Of a stretch of DNA of 48,792 nt, positions 23,797-29,866 are shown piece by piece. Each line of letters begins with the position of its first letter. Position 1 is the stretch's first letter. Source of the DNA: a virus. The notes under the pieces were generated by a model that searched no databases, was not told the DNA's origin, and saw nothing but the letters and a program-made list of their open reading frames with translations. The translations under genes and the position numbers were made by a program. The DNA lies in the IMG/VR virus record IMGVR_UViG_3300045243_000038, positions 1 through 48,792 of that record; one strand, given 5' to 3'.

Positions 23797-24141
23797 TCAC
23801 ACCCCACTCCCCGTGATCTTCCCACCCGCCGTCGTGTTCGAGAGGCCCGTCGAGCCGTCAAAGTCAAATGGCAACTCCCCCGAAAGCCCGTATTTGCTGG
23901 CGAGCGGGATCAGTGGCCCGAGCTCCACAACCACTCGCTGAAGTTCCGCCTTCCGACTCCGTAACTCACTCTTCGCCGCGATCCGCTCGACATGACCCTG
24001 TAACTCAACCCGCAACGTTGCGAGTTCACCCAACAGCCGCAGTATCCCACCCGCCAACGGCGAGCGCATCCCCACCCGCATACCATCACCGCCCCCATCC
24101 CAGTGCGCTTCCGCCCACGCCTTGAGTTCTTCGTCCGTCAT
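23797..24141 (-). CDS. Small protein with an in-frame palindrome
   Basis: The protein has 114 residues; the start overlaps the previous stop (ATGA). It has an acidic N-terminus, a helical middle containing the palindrome-encoded ATLRVE at about residues 41-46, and a Gly-rich tail. No family recognised. It directly precedes the tRNA-like element and terL. Confidence 0.6.
   Translation of the reverse strand: MTDEELKAWAEAHWDGGGDGMRVGMRSPLAGGILRLLGELATLRVELQGHVERIAAKSELRSRKAELQRVVVELGPLIPLASKYGLSGELPFDFDGSTGLSNTTAGGKITGSGV
24007..24026. repeat. Dispersed palindrome, copy 11 (one mismatch, inside gene)
   Basis: AACCCGCAACGTTGCGAGTT lies in frame in the gene 23797-24141, read on the minus strand as codons for ATLRV. 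Confidence 0.92.
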
Positions 24142-24299
24142 GGCCGCACCGGGGTCTGGGGAATGGCCTCACCCGCCGGCAACACCGGCACCTGCACAGG
24201 CACCACCGGAGCCGGCGGCGTCGCCAACGGGTCTTCCGGAAGGGGATCGAGCGGTGCGGGACACTCCCGCCGCTCCAACTCCTCGCAACGCAGCCTCAT
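24138..24299 (-). CDS. Pro-rich 53-residue protein
   Basis: A short gene joined on both sides by ATGA overlaps, which is the main support for it. The N-terminus is charged with two Cys residues (MRLRCEELERREC); the remainder is Pro/Val-rich (PAPVVPVQVPVLPAG). Function unknown. Confidence 0.55.
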   Translation of the reverse strand: MRLRCEELERRECPAPLDPLPEDPLATPPAPVVPVQVPVLPAGEAIPQTPVRP

Positions 24300-24496
24300 G
24301 AGCCCATCCTCCGCACCTTAAGTTTCTCCGTCTCGTCCTTCATCCGCGCCGTCTCGTCCTTCATCCACTGCTGACACGCGGGACAGCTATCCATGTGATC
24401 CATCAAGCCCATCAACTCGTCATCGCTCACCTCCGACAGGTTCCGGAGCGCCGCGTACCGCTGCGCCCGAGAACACACCGCCTCTTCATCCGTCAT
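24296..24496 (-). CDS. Small protein with an anti-sigma-like zinc motif
   Basis: The protein has 66 residues from the ATG at 24496 (GAGG nine bases upstream). The sequence ELMGLMDHMDSCPACQQWM has H-x3-C-x2-C spacing, as in zf-HC2 anti-sigma factors, followed by a charged helix with a repeated MKDETA/E unit. It could bind zinc and touch the host sigma factor; no direct evidence. Confidence 0.55.
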   Translation of the reverse strand: MTDEEAVCSRAQRYAALRNLSEVSDDELMGLMDHMDSCPACQQWMKDETARMKDETEKLKVRRMGS

Positions 24497-24577
24497 CGCG
24501 CGAACCCTCTTGAAGCCCCCGGTATCATTCAGATAGCCCACTAACCCCCAACACCCCGCGTGCAATCATGAATGACC

Positions 24578-24901
24578 TCACCCTGATCCGCCTCCTCCTG
24601 TCCCCGACCCTGACGCTCCACGAGGCTGCTCGGCTGGTTCCCCAGAACGAATCGCCGCCGCCAACTCCCGCACATCCCCACACCACGGGAAATCCTCTCG
24701 TTCAGGATCACCCTCCACAAACTTCGCACACCGCTCCCGCTCGGCCCTGACCGCCGCCTCCACAAATACCTCTATCGCACTCGCTATCGCCGGAGCCGGG
24801 TCGATCAAGCGTCCCCCACCCTGCACCTCACCATCTACCATCAGCCGCCGTGCCAAGAGCCGCCGATTCTGTAGCCCCTTCACCAACTCAAGTGCCGTCA
24901 T
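24578..24901 (-). CDS. Small hypothetical protein
   Basis: The protein has 107 residues. GGAGGG lies six bases before the ATG. A helical AAVRAERERCAKFVEG segment (as in other small phage proteins, including the one at 19529-19765) is followed by a Gly/Ser-rich tail. Function unknown; second or third gene of the late transcript. Confidence 0.6.
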   Translation of the reverse strand: MTALELVKGLQNRRLLARRLMVDGEVQGGGRLIDPAPAIASAIEVFVEAAVRAERERCAKFVEGDPEREDFPWCGDVRELAAAIRSGEPAEQPRGASGSGTGGGGSG

Positions 24902-24904
24902 GAC

Positions 24905-25195
24905 TCACCCTCCACGAGGCCCGCCGCCTGTCCCTTGCCCGACAACGAACAGCTCCGGCAGCACCTCAACCCCACCCAACTCCCCCACCGAAGGCTCCAA
25001 CTGCCGATGACTGTGACGGTAGTTCCCATTCCAGTCGCACACCGCCTCGTCCCACACCTCACGACTCTTGAGCGCAATCACGAGCGCCCGCCCCGTCCGC
25101 TTGCACCACTCGGCAATCGACTCCTTCACCCCGTCCAACTCGCAAATGTCCACCGTCCCGTCATCGTTCAGCCGCACCCGCAACTCAAGTACCAT
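24905..25195 (-). CDS. Small hypothetical protein
   Basis: The protein has 96 residues, with GGAGG six bases before the ATG. Residues 1-55 look alpha/beta (MVLELRVRLNDDGTVDICEL, then RALVIALKS); the C-terminus is Gly-rich. It overlaps the preceding zinc-ribbon gene by 11 bp. No family recognised. Confidence 0.6.
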   Translation of the reverse strand: MVLELRVRLNDDGTVDICELDGVKESIAEWCKRTGRALVIALKSREVWDEAVCDWNGNYRHSHRQLEPSVGELGGVEVLPELFVVGQGTGGGPRGG

Positions 25196-25400
25196 CGCCC
25201 ACCTCCCCCCGCATCGCCTCCAACCGCGCCAACAACTCCATCGTCACCGGGTCGTTCAACGGCTCCTCCGGCGGTGGATTCGGATGCGTCGGCAACGGAC
25301 CTGGATCGGCCCCCGCATCTATAATCCTCCGACACGTCCTACAGACCTGACCCGTCACGTTCGCCCACCGCTCCCCACAACGCTTGCACCTCACCTTCAT
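25185..25400 (-). CDS. Zinc-ribbon protein, first gene of the late block
   Basis: The protein has 71 residues from the ATG at 25400 with GGAGGGG seven bases upstream. Two CxxC pairs (MKVRCKRCGERW... VCRTCRR) form a zinc ribbon, followed by a Pro-rich linker and a short helix. It is the most upstream recognised minus-strand gene, so it could be an early regulator of the late block. Confidence 0.65.
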   Translation of the reverse strand: MKVRCKRCGERWANVTGQVCRTCRRIIDAGADPGPLPTHPNPPPEEPLNDPVTMELLARLEAMRGEVGDGT

Positions 25401-25505
25401 CGCTAATCCCCTCCACTCTTCTAACCCCCACTCCACCGCTCCACCACTGCAAATCCACTCCAAACCTCCGAATCCCCGAACTCACGCGCCGCCTCAACCC
25501 CCACA

Positions 25506-25576
25506 GTAAGCCGGTAACTTACCCCGGATCAGCTTTCGGCTTACCCACGCAAACCCTTACGCTGTAAGCGAGTAAT
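25506..25576. promoter_or_regulatory. Cluster of GTAAG/CTTAC half sites
   Basis: GTAAGCCG (25506) and CGGCTTAC (25537) face each other around GTAACTTAC (25514). A second inverted pair CTTAC-GCT-GTAAG follows at 25556-25568, and GTAAT at 25572. Clustering of such half sites in the divergent region suggests operators. Confidence 0.45.
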
Positions 25577-25684
25577 AGGCTTCTCCCCACGCCCCCATTC
25601 GCCGGGGGAGGGTCGGCAAACTTCTGGCGGACCCCGGCGGCCCTCCGGCGCGGCTCGCCCCGCACGGCGACCCGGCGCGCCCTC

Positions 25685-25704
25685 AACCCGCAACGATGCG
25701 AGTT
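25685..25704. repeat. Dispersed palindrome, copy 12 (degenerate)
   Basis: AACCCGCAACGATGCGAGTT departs from the palindrome at two positions and lies in the control region about 80 bp upstream of the TTGACA element. Confidence 0.85.
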
Positions 25705-25786
25705 GCGGCAGAGCAAACCCACGACGCGCAAGGCGAATCAACACGCACGCGGCAGCGGTGCGAGAGCGGGGCGACAACGAGACGGC

Positions 25787-25811
25787 TTGACAGCGGGGCA
25801 TAGGTAGTGCA
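25787..25811 (+). promoter_or_regulatory. Promoter-like element TTGACA-N8-TAGGTAG
   Basis: TTGACA (25787-25792), an eight-base spacer and TAGGTAGTGCA. The same layout, with TAGGTAGGGCA, recurs at 28729-28753. It precedes the first early gene. No standard -10 box is visible, so the real promoter form is uncertain. Confidence 0.5.
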
Positions 25812-25876
25812 GGGTTGCGGGGCTGACCGGCGACCTGGGGATGTTAGACGTGTGACCGCGTGCGAGGGGGGACGTG

Positions 25877-26062
25877 ATGACCGCGATTCAACGGCTCTAC
25901 GGCGAGTTTCGGCGGCGGGGGTTGCGTGCGTGCTACGCGCTGGTTGCGGCGCGTCTGGTGCTCGCTCACTCGCCTATGTGCGAGGATCGGTACACTCTGG
26001 ACGCGGTAGCTCGCTCGGTGCGCGCGTGGTCTCCGCACATGGTTCTCACCTACGGCTCTTGA
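25877..26062 (+). CDS. Small protein, first early gene
   Basis: The protein has 61 residues. A purine-rich GGGGGG lies five bases before the ATG. Sequence is helical and mildly basic (LYGEFRRRGLRACYALVAARLVL). Not recognised. As first gene after the control region it could be an early host-takeover protein. Confidence 0.55.
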   Translation: MTAIQRLYGEFRRRGLRACYALVAARLVLAHSPMCEDRYTLDAVARSVRAWSPHMVLTYGS

Positions 26063-26081
26063 CGGTGCTCTAGTGGTAGTG

Positions 26082-26100
26082 GGGCCGCTGGGTGCGGCCC
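26082..26100 (+). terminator. GGGCCGC/GCGGCCC hairpin 1
   Basis: Seven-base arms GGGCCGC (26082-26088) and GCGGCCC (26094-26100) with loop TGGGT. No T run follows. It is followed by TAACTCGTG, as is the related hairpin at 26340-26362, so it may be an attenuator or RNA-processing site rather than a terminator. Confidence 0.4.
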
Positions 26101-26131
26101 GGATCGGTGTAACTCGTGCGGGGGGCCGGTG

Positions 26132-26326
26132 ATGCGGAACAATCGGTTTCGTCGCGGTTCGGGTTGCTACGTCTGTTCCTCTTGCGGCAAGCGCACGCGA
26201 GATGTGAACCGTGAGGAATGACAAGCGGGGTTGTGTGCGGAGTGTTATGAACGCGCAGGGGACGAGAACGCGGTATCTGACGGGATCATGACGCAAGAGC
26301 AATTTGATGCCAAGTGGAAGCGCTGA
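26132..26326 (+). pseudogene. Zinc-ribbon gene interrupted by in-frame TGA
   Basis: From the ATG at 26132 the frame gives 29 codons, a TGA at 26219-26221, and then 34 more codons to a final TGA at 26326. Both halves belong to one protein type: the first has GCYVCSSCGKRTRDVNREE, the second GLCAECYERAGDEN and MTQEQFDAKWK; together they make a complete four-Cys zinc ribbon of 63 residues. The interrupting codon is followed by C, a leaky context for UGA. It is either a nonsense mutation, readthrough, or sequence error; readthrough would restore the zinc site. Confidence 0.6.
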
Positions 26327-26339
26327 AGCAATGATACAA

Positions 26340-26362
26340 GGGCCGCGCGTGGTGTGCGGCCC
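26340..26362 (+). terminator. GGGCCGC/GCGGCCC hairpin 2
   Basis: Same arms as the hairpin at 26082 with a nine-base loop, again followed by TAACTCGTG. Located between the interrupted zinc-ribbon gene and the gene at 26394. No T run follows. Confidence 0.4.
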
Positions 26363-26374
26363 GCCTAACTCGTG

Positions 26375-26387
26375 ACTCTGGGAGGGT
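26375..26387 (+). promoter_or_regulatory. Start-site hairpin element, copy 1
   Basis: ACTCTGGGAGGGT, with ACTCT able to pair with AGGGT (one G-U), lies seven bases before the ATG at 26394. It contains the ribosome site. Confidence 0.6.
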
Positions 26388-26393
26388 TTGGCG

Positions 26394-26603
26394 ATGGCTA
26401 AGGTGTATCCGCACAAGGTAGGGATTGTCACGATGCCGAGCGGACGGCACTACGCTTACGCGGCGCGGGCGGACGGGTCGCACGATTGGGCCGGCCCATG
26501 GCGCGAATGGGATCAGCGCGACAAGGCTATCCGCGACCTCGCGGGCTGGCTTGAGGATCACGGGTACGTTCACCCAATGACTCACGACGTTGCGGCCAAG
26601 TGA
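26394..26603 (+). CDS. Small early protein
   Basis: The protein has 69 residues. A strand-helix pattern (YPHKVGIVTMPSGRHYAYAARADG then RDKAIRDLAGWLEDHGY) is visible. The translation start lies behind one of the repeated hairpin elements. Not assigned to a family. Confidence 0.65.
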   Translation: MAKVYPHKVGIVTMPSGRHYAYAARADGSHDWAGPWREWDQRDKAIRDLAGWLEDHGYVHPMTHDVAAK

Positions 26604-26661
26604 CCTCGCCTACGCTCCCCGGTGGCGCGGGGGGTATGGGCGCGGCCAATCCGGCAACGCA

Positions 26662-26670
26662 ACTCTGGAG
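26662..26670 (+). promoter_or_regulatory. Start-site element, short copy 2
   Basis: ACTCTGGAG is a shortened form of the repeated leader, with no clear hairpin. It ends just before the first of two ATG codons at 26671 and 26677. Confidence 0.5.
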
Positions 26671-26676
26671 ATGACG

Positions 26677-26850
26677 ATGTATCAGATTAAGTGCGAATGT
26701 GGGTATGAGATTCACGTGGTTGGCAAGGGCGAACAAGGGTTGTGCCGGGTGGTCAAGGCTACCGGCGGCGAGCAGACCGTCCGATTCCACGGCACCTACG
26801 CCGAGTGCGAAAAGTGGCTGGCGGACCGGGCCGTGAAAGTGCTGTCTTGA
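26677..26850 (+). CDS. Small Cys-containing early protein
   Basis: The protein has 57 residues. ATG 26677 is six bases after GGAG; ATG 26671 touches it and is less likely. KCECGYEIHVVGKG at the N-terminus forms a half zinc-ribbon or knuckle (CxC), followed by a strand-rich section. Function unknown. Confidence 0.6.
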   Translation: MYQIKCECGYEIHVVGKGEQGLCRVVKATGGEQTVRFHGTYAECEKWLADRAVKVLS

Positions 26851-26895
26851 CACCCGGCCCTTCTGTAGCGGCCGTTTCGCATCCTACTGGCATAC

Positions 26896-26915
26896 AACCC
26901 GCAACGTTGCGGGTT
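26896..26915. repeat. Dispersed palindrome, copy 13 (perfect)
   Basis: AACCCGCAACGTTGCGGGTT abuts the hairpin element of the gene at 26934, so the two repeat types lie side by side. Confidence 0.95.
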
Positions 26916-26930
26916 CACTCTGGGAGAGTG
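26916..26930 (+). promoter_or_regulatory. Start-site hairpin element, copy 3
   Basis: CACTCTGGGAGAGTG is a perfect inverted repeat (CACTCT/AGAGTG). With a five-pair stem, the loop UGGGA displays GGA. The ATG follows three bases later. Confidence 0.65.
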
Positions 26931-26933
26931 GTT

Positions 26934-27140
26934 ATGCTGGCTGATCGTCTGCCGTGGTCGCACGGCGAAAAGCAACGCTTGGAAGACGTGTTAAACGACG
27001 TTTGGGCGGCCGTGTTCGCCATGTTCGACGGTGAGCCGCAATTGTCCGGTGAGACGGCCGGCGCGATTGCCACGGCTGCGGAGAACGCGGCCCGGTCCGC
27101 CTACCTGACGGCCGTGTTCGGCGCGGGGGTGACGTCGTGA
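26934..27140 (+). CDS. Small helical early protein
   Basis: The protein has 68 residues starting three bases after the hairpin element. Mostly helical (HGEKQRLEDVLNDVWAAVFAMF and ETAGAIATAAENAARSAYL). Its stop overlaps the GTG start of the HNH gene. Function unknown. Confidence 0.6.
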   Translation: MLADRLPWSHGEKQRLEDVLNDVWAAVFAMFDGEPQLSGETAGAIATAAENAARSAYLTAVFGAGVTS

Positions 27141-27724
27141 GTAACCTTGCCGAGTATCCACCCTTCCCAGTTATGAGCGGAATCGAATTCCGGCACATTC
27201 CGAACTGGTCCGGCTATGCTGCCGGTTCCGATGGATCAATCATCGGTTGTCGCCCTCGCAACGGGCGCGGCCGGTTCACCAGTTGGCGCACCAAATCGGC
27301 AAGTTGGTCGGGGCCGGAACGATGCCGCTACCTCTGTGCCACTCTCTACGCTGGTCCGGGCCGCCTCAAGAGGATGAAGGTTCATCGACTCGTCTGCATG
27401 GCGTTTCACGGTCCGCGTCCAGTGGGCATGGTAGCTACGCACTTTCCCGATCCTGACCGGCGGAACAACCGCGCCGACAACGTGTCGTGGCGCTCGCAGA
27501 GTGACAACATTCGAGATGCTGTCCGACAAGGAACGCACGCACGAAAAGGCGGGGGTCGGAGAGGTGAACAGCACAACATGGCGAAGCTGACCGAAACACA
27601 AGTCCGCCAAATCAGGAAATGCGCGAAGCGGGAAGCCTCAACCACTTTGGCAGCGCGCTACGGAGTTACCCCCGCCTGCATTTGTAGCATCCTCAAGCGG
27701 AAGACGTGGAGGCACCTAGTTTGA
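27137..27724 (+). CDS. NUMOD4/HNH endonuclease with C-terminal HTH
   Basis: The protein has 195 residues from a GTG that overlaps the previous stop; an ATG at 27173 is an alternative just before the first motif. NUMOD4 (EFRHIPNWSGYAAGSDGSII) is followed by an HNH core (MKVHRLVCMAFHGPRP...THFPDPDRRNNRADNVSWRSQSDN). The last 50 residues form a helix-turn-helix (LTETQVRQIRKCAK, then TTLAARYGVTPACICSILKRKTW), as found in DNA-recognition tails of homing enzymes. It lies in the transcript direction of the early block. Confidence 0.87.
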   Translation: MSNLAEYPPFPVMSGIEFRHIPNWSGYAAGSDGSIIGCRPRNGRGRFTSWRTKSASWSGPERCRYLCATLYAGPGRLKRMKVHRLVCMAFHGPRPVGMVATHFPDPDRRNNRADNVSWRSQSDNIRDAVRQGTHARKGGGRRGEQHNMAKLTETQVRQIRKCAKREASTTLAARYGVTPACICSILKRKTWRHLV

Positions 27725-27814
27725 AGCGCCAGGCAAAACGAAAGAAAAGGTAACCCCGTGGAAATGCTCGTCCTACTTGCGGCCGTGTGCCGCTACCTGA
27801 TGGAGAGGTGAACC

Positions 27815-28021
27815 GTGCTTCTGCTCAGCAACAGCACAACCGCGCGGCTCGAAGCCTACGCCCGCGCGCTGGGGCATGACCTGAGTATCCTCAAAAGCCC
27901 CCAGAACGCGGCCGGCGTGTGGTTCGTCACTCGCGTTAGTGGCAAGGTACTAACCCATTGGATTTCGCTTGGCTGGACCGTGGCCGAAGCGAAGGAACGT
28001 TTGCAGCGCTGGCACAACTAA
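27815..28021 (+). CDS. Small hypothetical protein
   Basis: The protein has 68 residues from a GTG with GAGAGG upstream. Sequence pattern helix-strand-strand-helix, with a C-terminal TVAEAKERLQRWHN helix. In the 90 bp before it a 17-codon frame (27758-27811) with AAAGG upstream could encode a hydrophobic leader peptide, but support is weak. Confidence 0.6.
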   Translation: MLLLSNSTTARLEAYARALGHDLSILKSPQNAAGVWFVTRVSGKVLTHWISLGWTVAEAKERLQRWHN

Positions 28022-28035
28022 CCCGAGGTAAACCC

Positions 28036-28431
28036 ATGCCCGATCTCTACTGCGAACACTGCGGGGCCGGTCCCGATTGCTCCGTCTGCGGCCGGGGTTG
28101 TGCGCCCGCCACTTACAGCCCGTGGGTGCGCTGGGGCATCCGGCGCGACATGCCGCGCGTTCTCCTGATCGAGCGCGAGACGGGGGGCGCGTGGTCGGAG
28201 GATGATTTCCTGTTTCACCTCGCAGAGCGGAACAAAATCCTGATCGTGGCCGAAGGGCCAGCGGGCGAGGTGACAGGCTTCGCCGTGTACCACCTGCAAG
28301 AGTACGCCATCGCCGTGCTCGACATGGCCGCGCTCGACCCTGCGGCGCGGGCTGCGATCCTGGCGAAGCTCGCGTACAAGGGCGAGCAACACCGCCGACC
28401 GCTCGTGTGGTCGGATGGCGCACCGTTCTAA
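28036..28431 (+). CDS. RimI-like acetyltransferase fold lacking the CoA loop
   Basis: The protein has 131 residues from the ATG at 28036. The N-terminal 22 residues are Cys-rich (CEHCGAGPDCSVCGRGC). From residue 33 the sequence matches the RimI-type pattern (WGIRRDMPRVLLIERETGGAWSEDDF, LAERNKILIVAEGP, VTGFAVYHL, then AVLDMAALDP, AKLAYKGEQHRR). In active enzymes the segment after the central strand carries R/Q-x-x-G-x-G/A for acetyl-CoA; here the region reads AALDPAARAAILAKL with no such loop. It is therefore probably inactive as an acetyltransferase and may bind a substrate or partner instead. The relationship is fairly clear, the function is inferred. Confidence 0.65.
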   Translation: MPDLYCEHCGAGPDCSVCGRGCAPATYSPWVRWGIRRDMPRVLLIERETGGAWSEDDFLFHLAERNKILIVAEGPAGEVTGFAVYHLQEYAIAVLDMAALDPAARAAILAKLAYKGEQHRRPLVWSDGAPF

Positions 28432-28443
28432 CTCTGGGAGGGT
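28431..28443 (+). promoter_or_regulatory. Start-site hairpin element, copy 4
   Basis: ACTCTGGGAGGGT, followed by TTGGCG and the ATG at 28450. The 20 bases up to the start are identical to those of copy 1 (26375), showing duplication of the whole leader. Confidence 0.65.
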
Positions 28444-28449
28444 TTGGCG

Positions 28450-28680
28450 ATGTCGTACAGCGTTTGGATTTATGGCCCGGGAATCGGCTGGTGGTTGCAC
28501 GAGGAGGGTTACGACAACCTCACCGACGCAAGCGCTGGGCTGGTGGATGCCATCGAGCACGGGCCGGACGCTTGGACTGGCGGCGCGGTGGTTCCCGACG
28601 GCGGGTTCCCGATGCCGATGTGTATGAACTGCAAAACGCGACCTGATGTTAGCAAGAAGCCAAAGCGGACAGCAAAGTAA
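28450..28680 (+). CDS. Small early protein
   Basis: The protein has 76 residues. An aromatic N-terminus (YSVWIYGPGIGWWLHEEGY) and a basic C-terminus with CMNCK are visible. The start lies behind a repeated hairpin element. Not recognised. Confidence 0.6.
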   Translation: MSYSVWIYGPGIGWWLHEEGYDNLTDASAGLVDAIEHGPDAWTGGAVVPDGGFPMPMCMNCKTRPDVSKKPKRTAK

Positions 28681-28710
28681 CGCCCGGCGCGAACTTGGAA
28701 AATCCGCACC

Positions 28711-28730
28711 AACCCGCAACGTTGCGGGTT
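28711..28730. repeat. Dispersed palindrome, copy 14 (perfect, overlaps promoter element)
   Basis: AACCCGCAACGTTGCGGGTT ends with the TT that begins a TTGACA hexamer, so a protein bound here would cover the -35 position. Confidence 0.95.
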
Positions 28731-28753
28731 GACAGGATCGGATAGGTAGGGCA
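28729..28753 (+). promoter_or_regulatory. Promoter-like element TTGACA-N8-TAGGTAG, second copy
   Basis: TTGACA (28729-28734), eight bases, TAGGTAGGGCA (28743-28753), matching the element at 25787. It sits in a 154-bp gap and points at the gene at 28835. Its first two bases belong to the palindrome at 28711. Confidence 0.5.
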
Positions 28754-28817
28754 TCATTCCACACCGCCGCACGACAAGGCGCAAGCCTGCGGCACACCTA
28801 AGCCCCTTCGCGGGGCG

Positions 28818-28832
28818 CACTCTGGGAGAGTG
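28818..28832 (+). promoter_or_regulatory. Start-site hairpin element, copy 5
   Basis: CACTCTGGGAGAGTG, identical to copy 3, with the ATG two bases downstream at 28835. A GCCCC-TTCGC-GGGGC hairpin lies immediately upstream (28802-28816). Confidence 0.65.
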
Positions 28833-28834
28833 AG

Positions 28835-29320
28835 ATGGCCAGTTCCACGAAAGAGCGCGGTCGCATCGTTCAAAGTGGCATGGGTGGGTTTCTCAACCCG
28901 CCGGGCCATCCCGAACACACGCAATCCGTCGAGACGGACTTGCACCGCCGGCCGGAAAACAGGGGCGGTATGAGCCTGTCGGCGGCCGTGGCCTGCGATT
29001 GGCTGGACGACGCGACCCGAGCGGCAGCGCGAACGATCCTCAAGACTTGGGAGGCGAATAAGCCCGCCCTCAACAACCCCGAGGTGCAAGAGTGGGTCCG
29101 GCAAGTGCTCGGCTACTTCCGGGGCTGCTATCGCAATCCCGAGGCCGGGGCCGAGGAGTGGAACGCCGGCAAGCTGACCATCGACCAGAAGCGTAACCCG
29201 CTCGACAAGCCCGAGGATCACACGGGCGTTAACCTGATCCGCGAGTTCTATCCGGAGTTCGTCCCGACCGCCGAGCAGTTCGGCGAAGCGTACTGGGGCA
29301 AGAAGCCCGAGGCGAAGTAA
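28835..29320 (+). CDS. Early protein, unrecognised
   Basis: The protein has 161 residues. A disordered, basic N-terminal 45 is followed by a helical region (AAVACDWLDDATRAAARTILKTWEANK and EVQEWVRQVLGYFRGCY) and a charged C-terminus. It is the first gene after the second promoter-like element. No family recognised. Confidence 0.65.
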   Translation: MASSTKERGRIVQSGMGGFLNPPGHPEHTQSVETDLHRRPENRGGMSLSAAVACDWLDDATRAAARTILKTWEANKPALNNPEVQEWVRQVLGYFRGCYRNPEAGAEEWNAGKLTIDQKRNPLDKPEDHTGVNLIREFYPEFVPTAEQFGEAYWGKKPEAK

Positions 29321-29334
29321 CCCCCAGCCCCCAC

Positions 29335-29350
29335 GCCCGCCCCGGCGGGC
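29335..29350 (+). terminator. GC hairpin after the gene at 29320
   Basis: GCCCGC (29335-29340) pairs with GCGGGC (29345-29350), loop CCCG. Only TT follows, so termination would be weak. Confidence 0.35.
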
Positions 29351-29372
29351 TTACCCCCACGGAGTTCCACAC

Positions 29373-29756
29373 ATGCGCGAGACTTTCCATTCTGGCCCGC
29401 TCAACGATCCTGCGTTCGCCCACCTCGACGCCCGCCACTCGCAGCCGGCTTACCGGCTCGTCGAACGGTTCGTGATCCACACTACGCCCGAGCTGTGCGG
29501 CGAGTTGTGGAAGCCGGTCGGCCCGTTCACCCGGGCGAGCGCCCGGCGGATCGTCGTCCGCGAATTGACGGGTGGGCCGGTGATCTTCGACACCGACGAA
29601 TGTTATGACGTGGGCAACGCGAGCAACAAGTTGGAATTGTGGCTTGCGGCCGAAGAGCAGAAAGCGAAGATGCGCGATCCGGCTTACACTCCGACCGTCG
29701 GTGAAGCCCTCGCCGATCCGGCTGGCTTCGTGGAAGGCATGACCGAGGCCAAGTGA
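29373..29756 (+). CDS. Early protein, unrecognised
   Basis: The protein has 127 residues, alpha/beta in appearance (PAYRLVERFVIHTTPELCGELW, ARRIVVRELTGGPVIFDTDECYD, then a charged helix). The ATG at 29373 is preceded by CGGAG. Its TGA overlaps a possible GTG start of the next gene. No family recognised. Confidence 0.6.
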   Translation: MRETFHSGPLNDPAFAHLDARHSQPAYRLVERFVIHTTPELCGELWKPVGPFTRASARRIVVRELTGGPVIFDTDECYDVGNASNKLELWLAAEEQKAKMRDPAYTPTVGEALADPAGFVEGMTEAK

Positions 29757-29866
29757 GCAGGCGCGGTGGGCCTTCTCCCCCGCTGTGTGCCGTGGCGGTC
29801 GCTGTGGACGCGACCGGGCCAACCCGAGTTCCACCGGGCGCAGGATCGTTCCCTGCAACGGCACCT

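Larger units (their letters stand above)
25401..25876. promoter_or_regulatory. Divergent intergenic control region
   Basis: No convincing gene is seen in these 476 bp between the first minus-strand and first plus-strand genes. It contains a cluster of GTAAG/CTTAC half sites (25506-25576), a degenerate palindrome copy (25685) and a TTGACA-TAGGTAG element (25787). Promoters for both blocks most likely lie here. Confidence 0.65.

Noticed and set aside
25844-26431. 195-codon minus-strand frame across the first early genes
   Set aside because: No ribosome site, odd composition, and it opposes small genes with good start sites.
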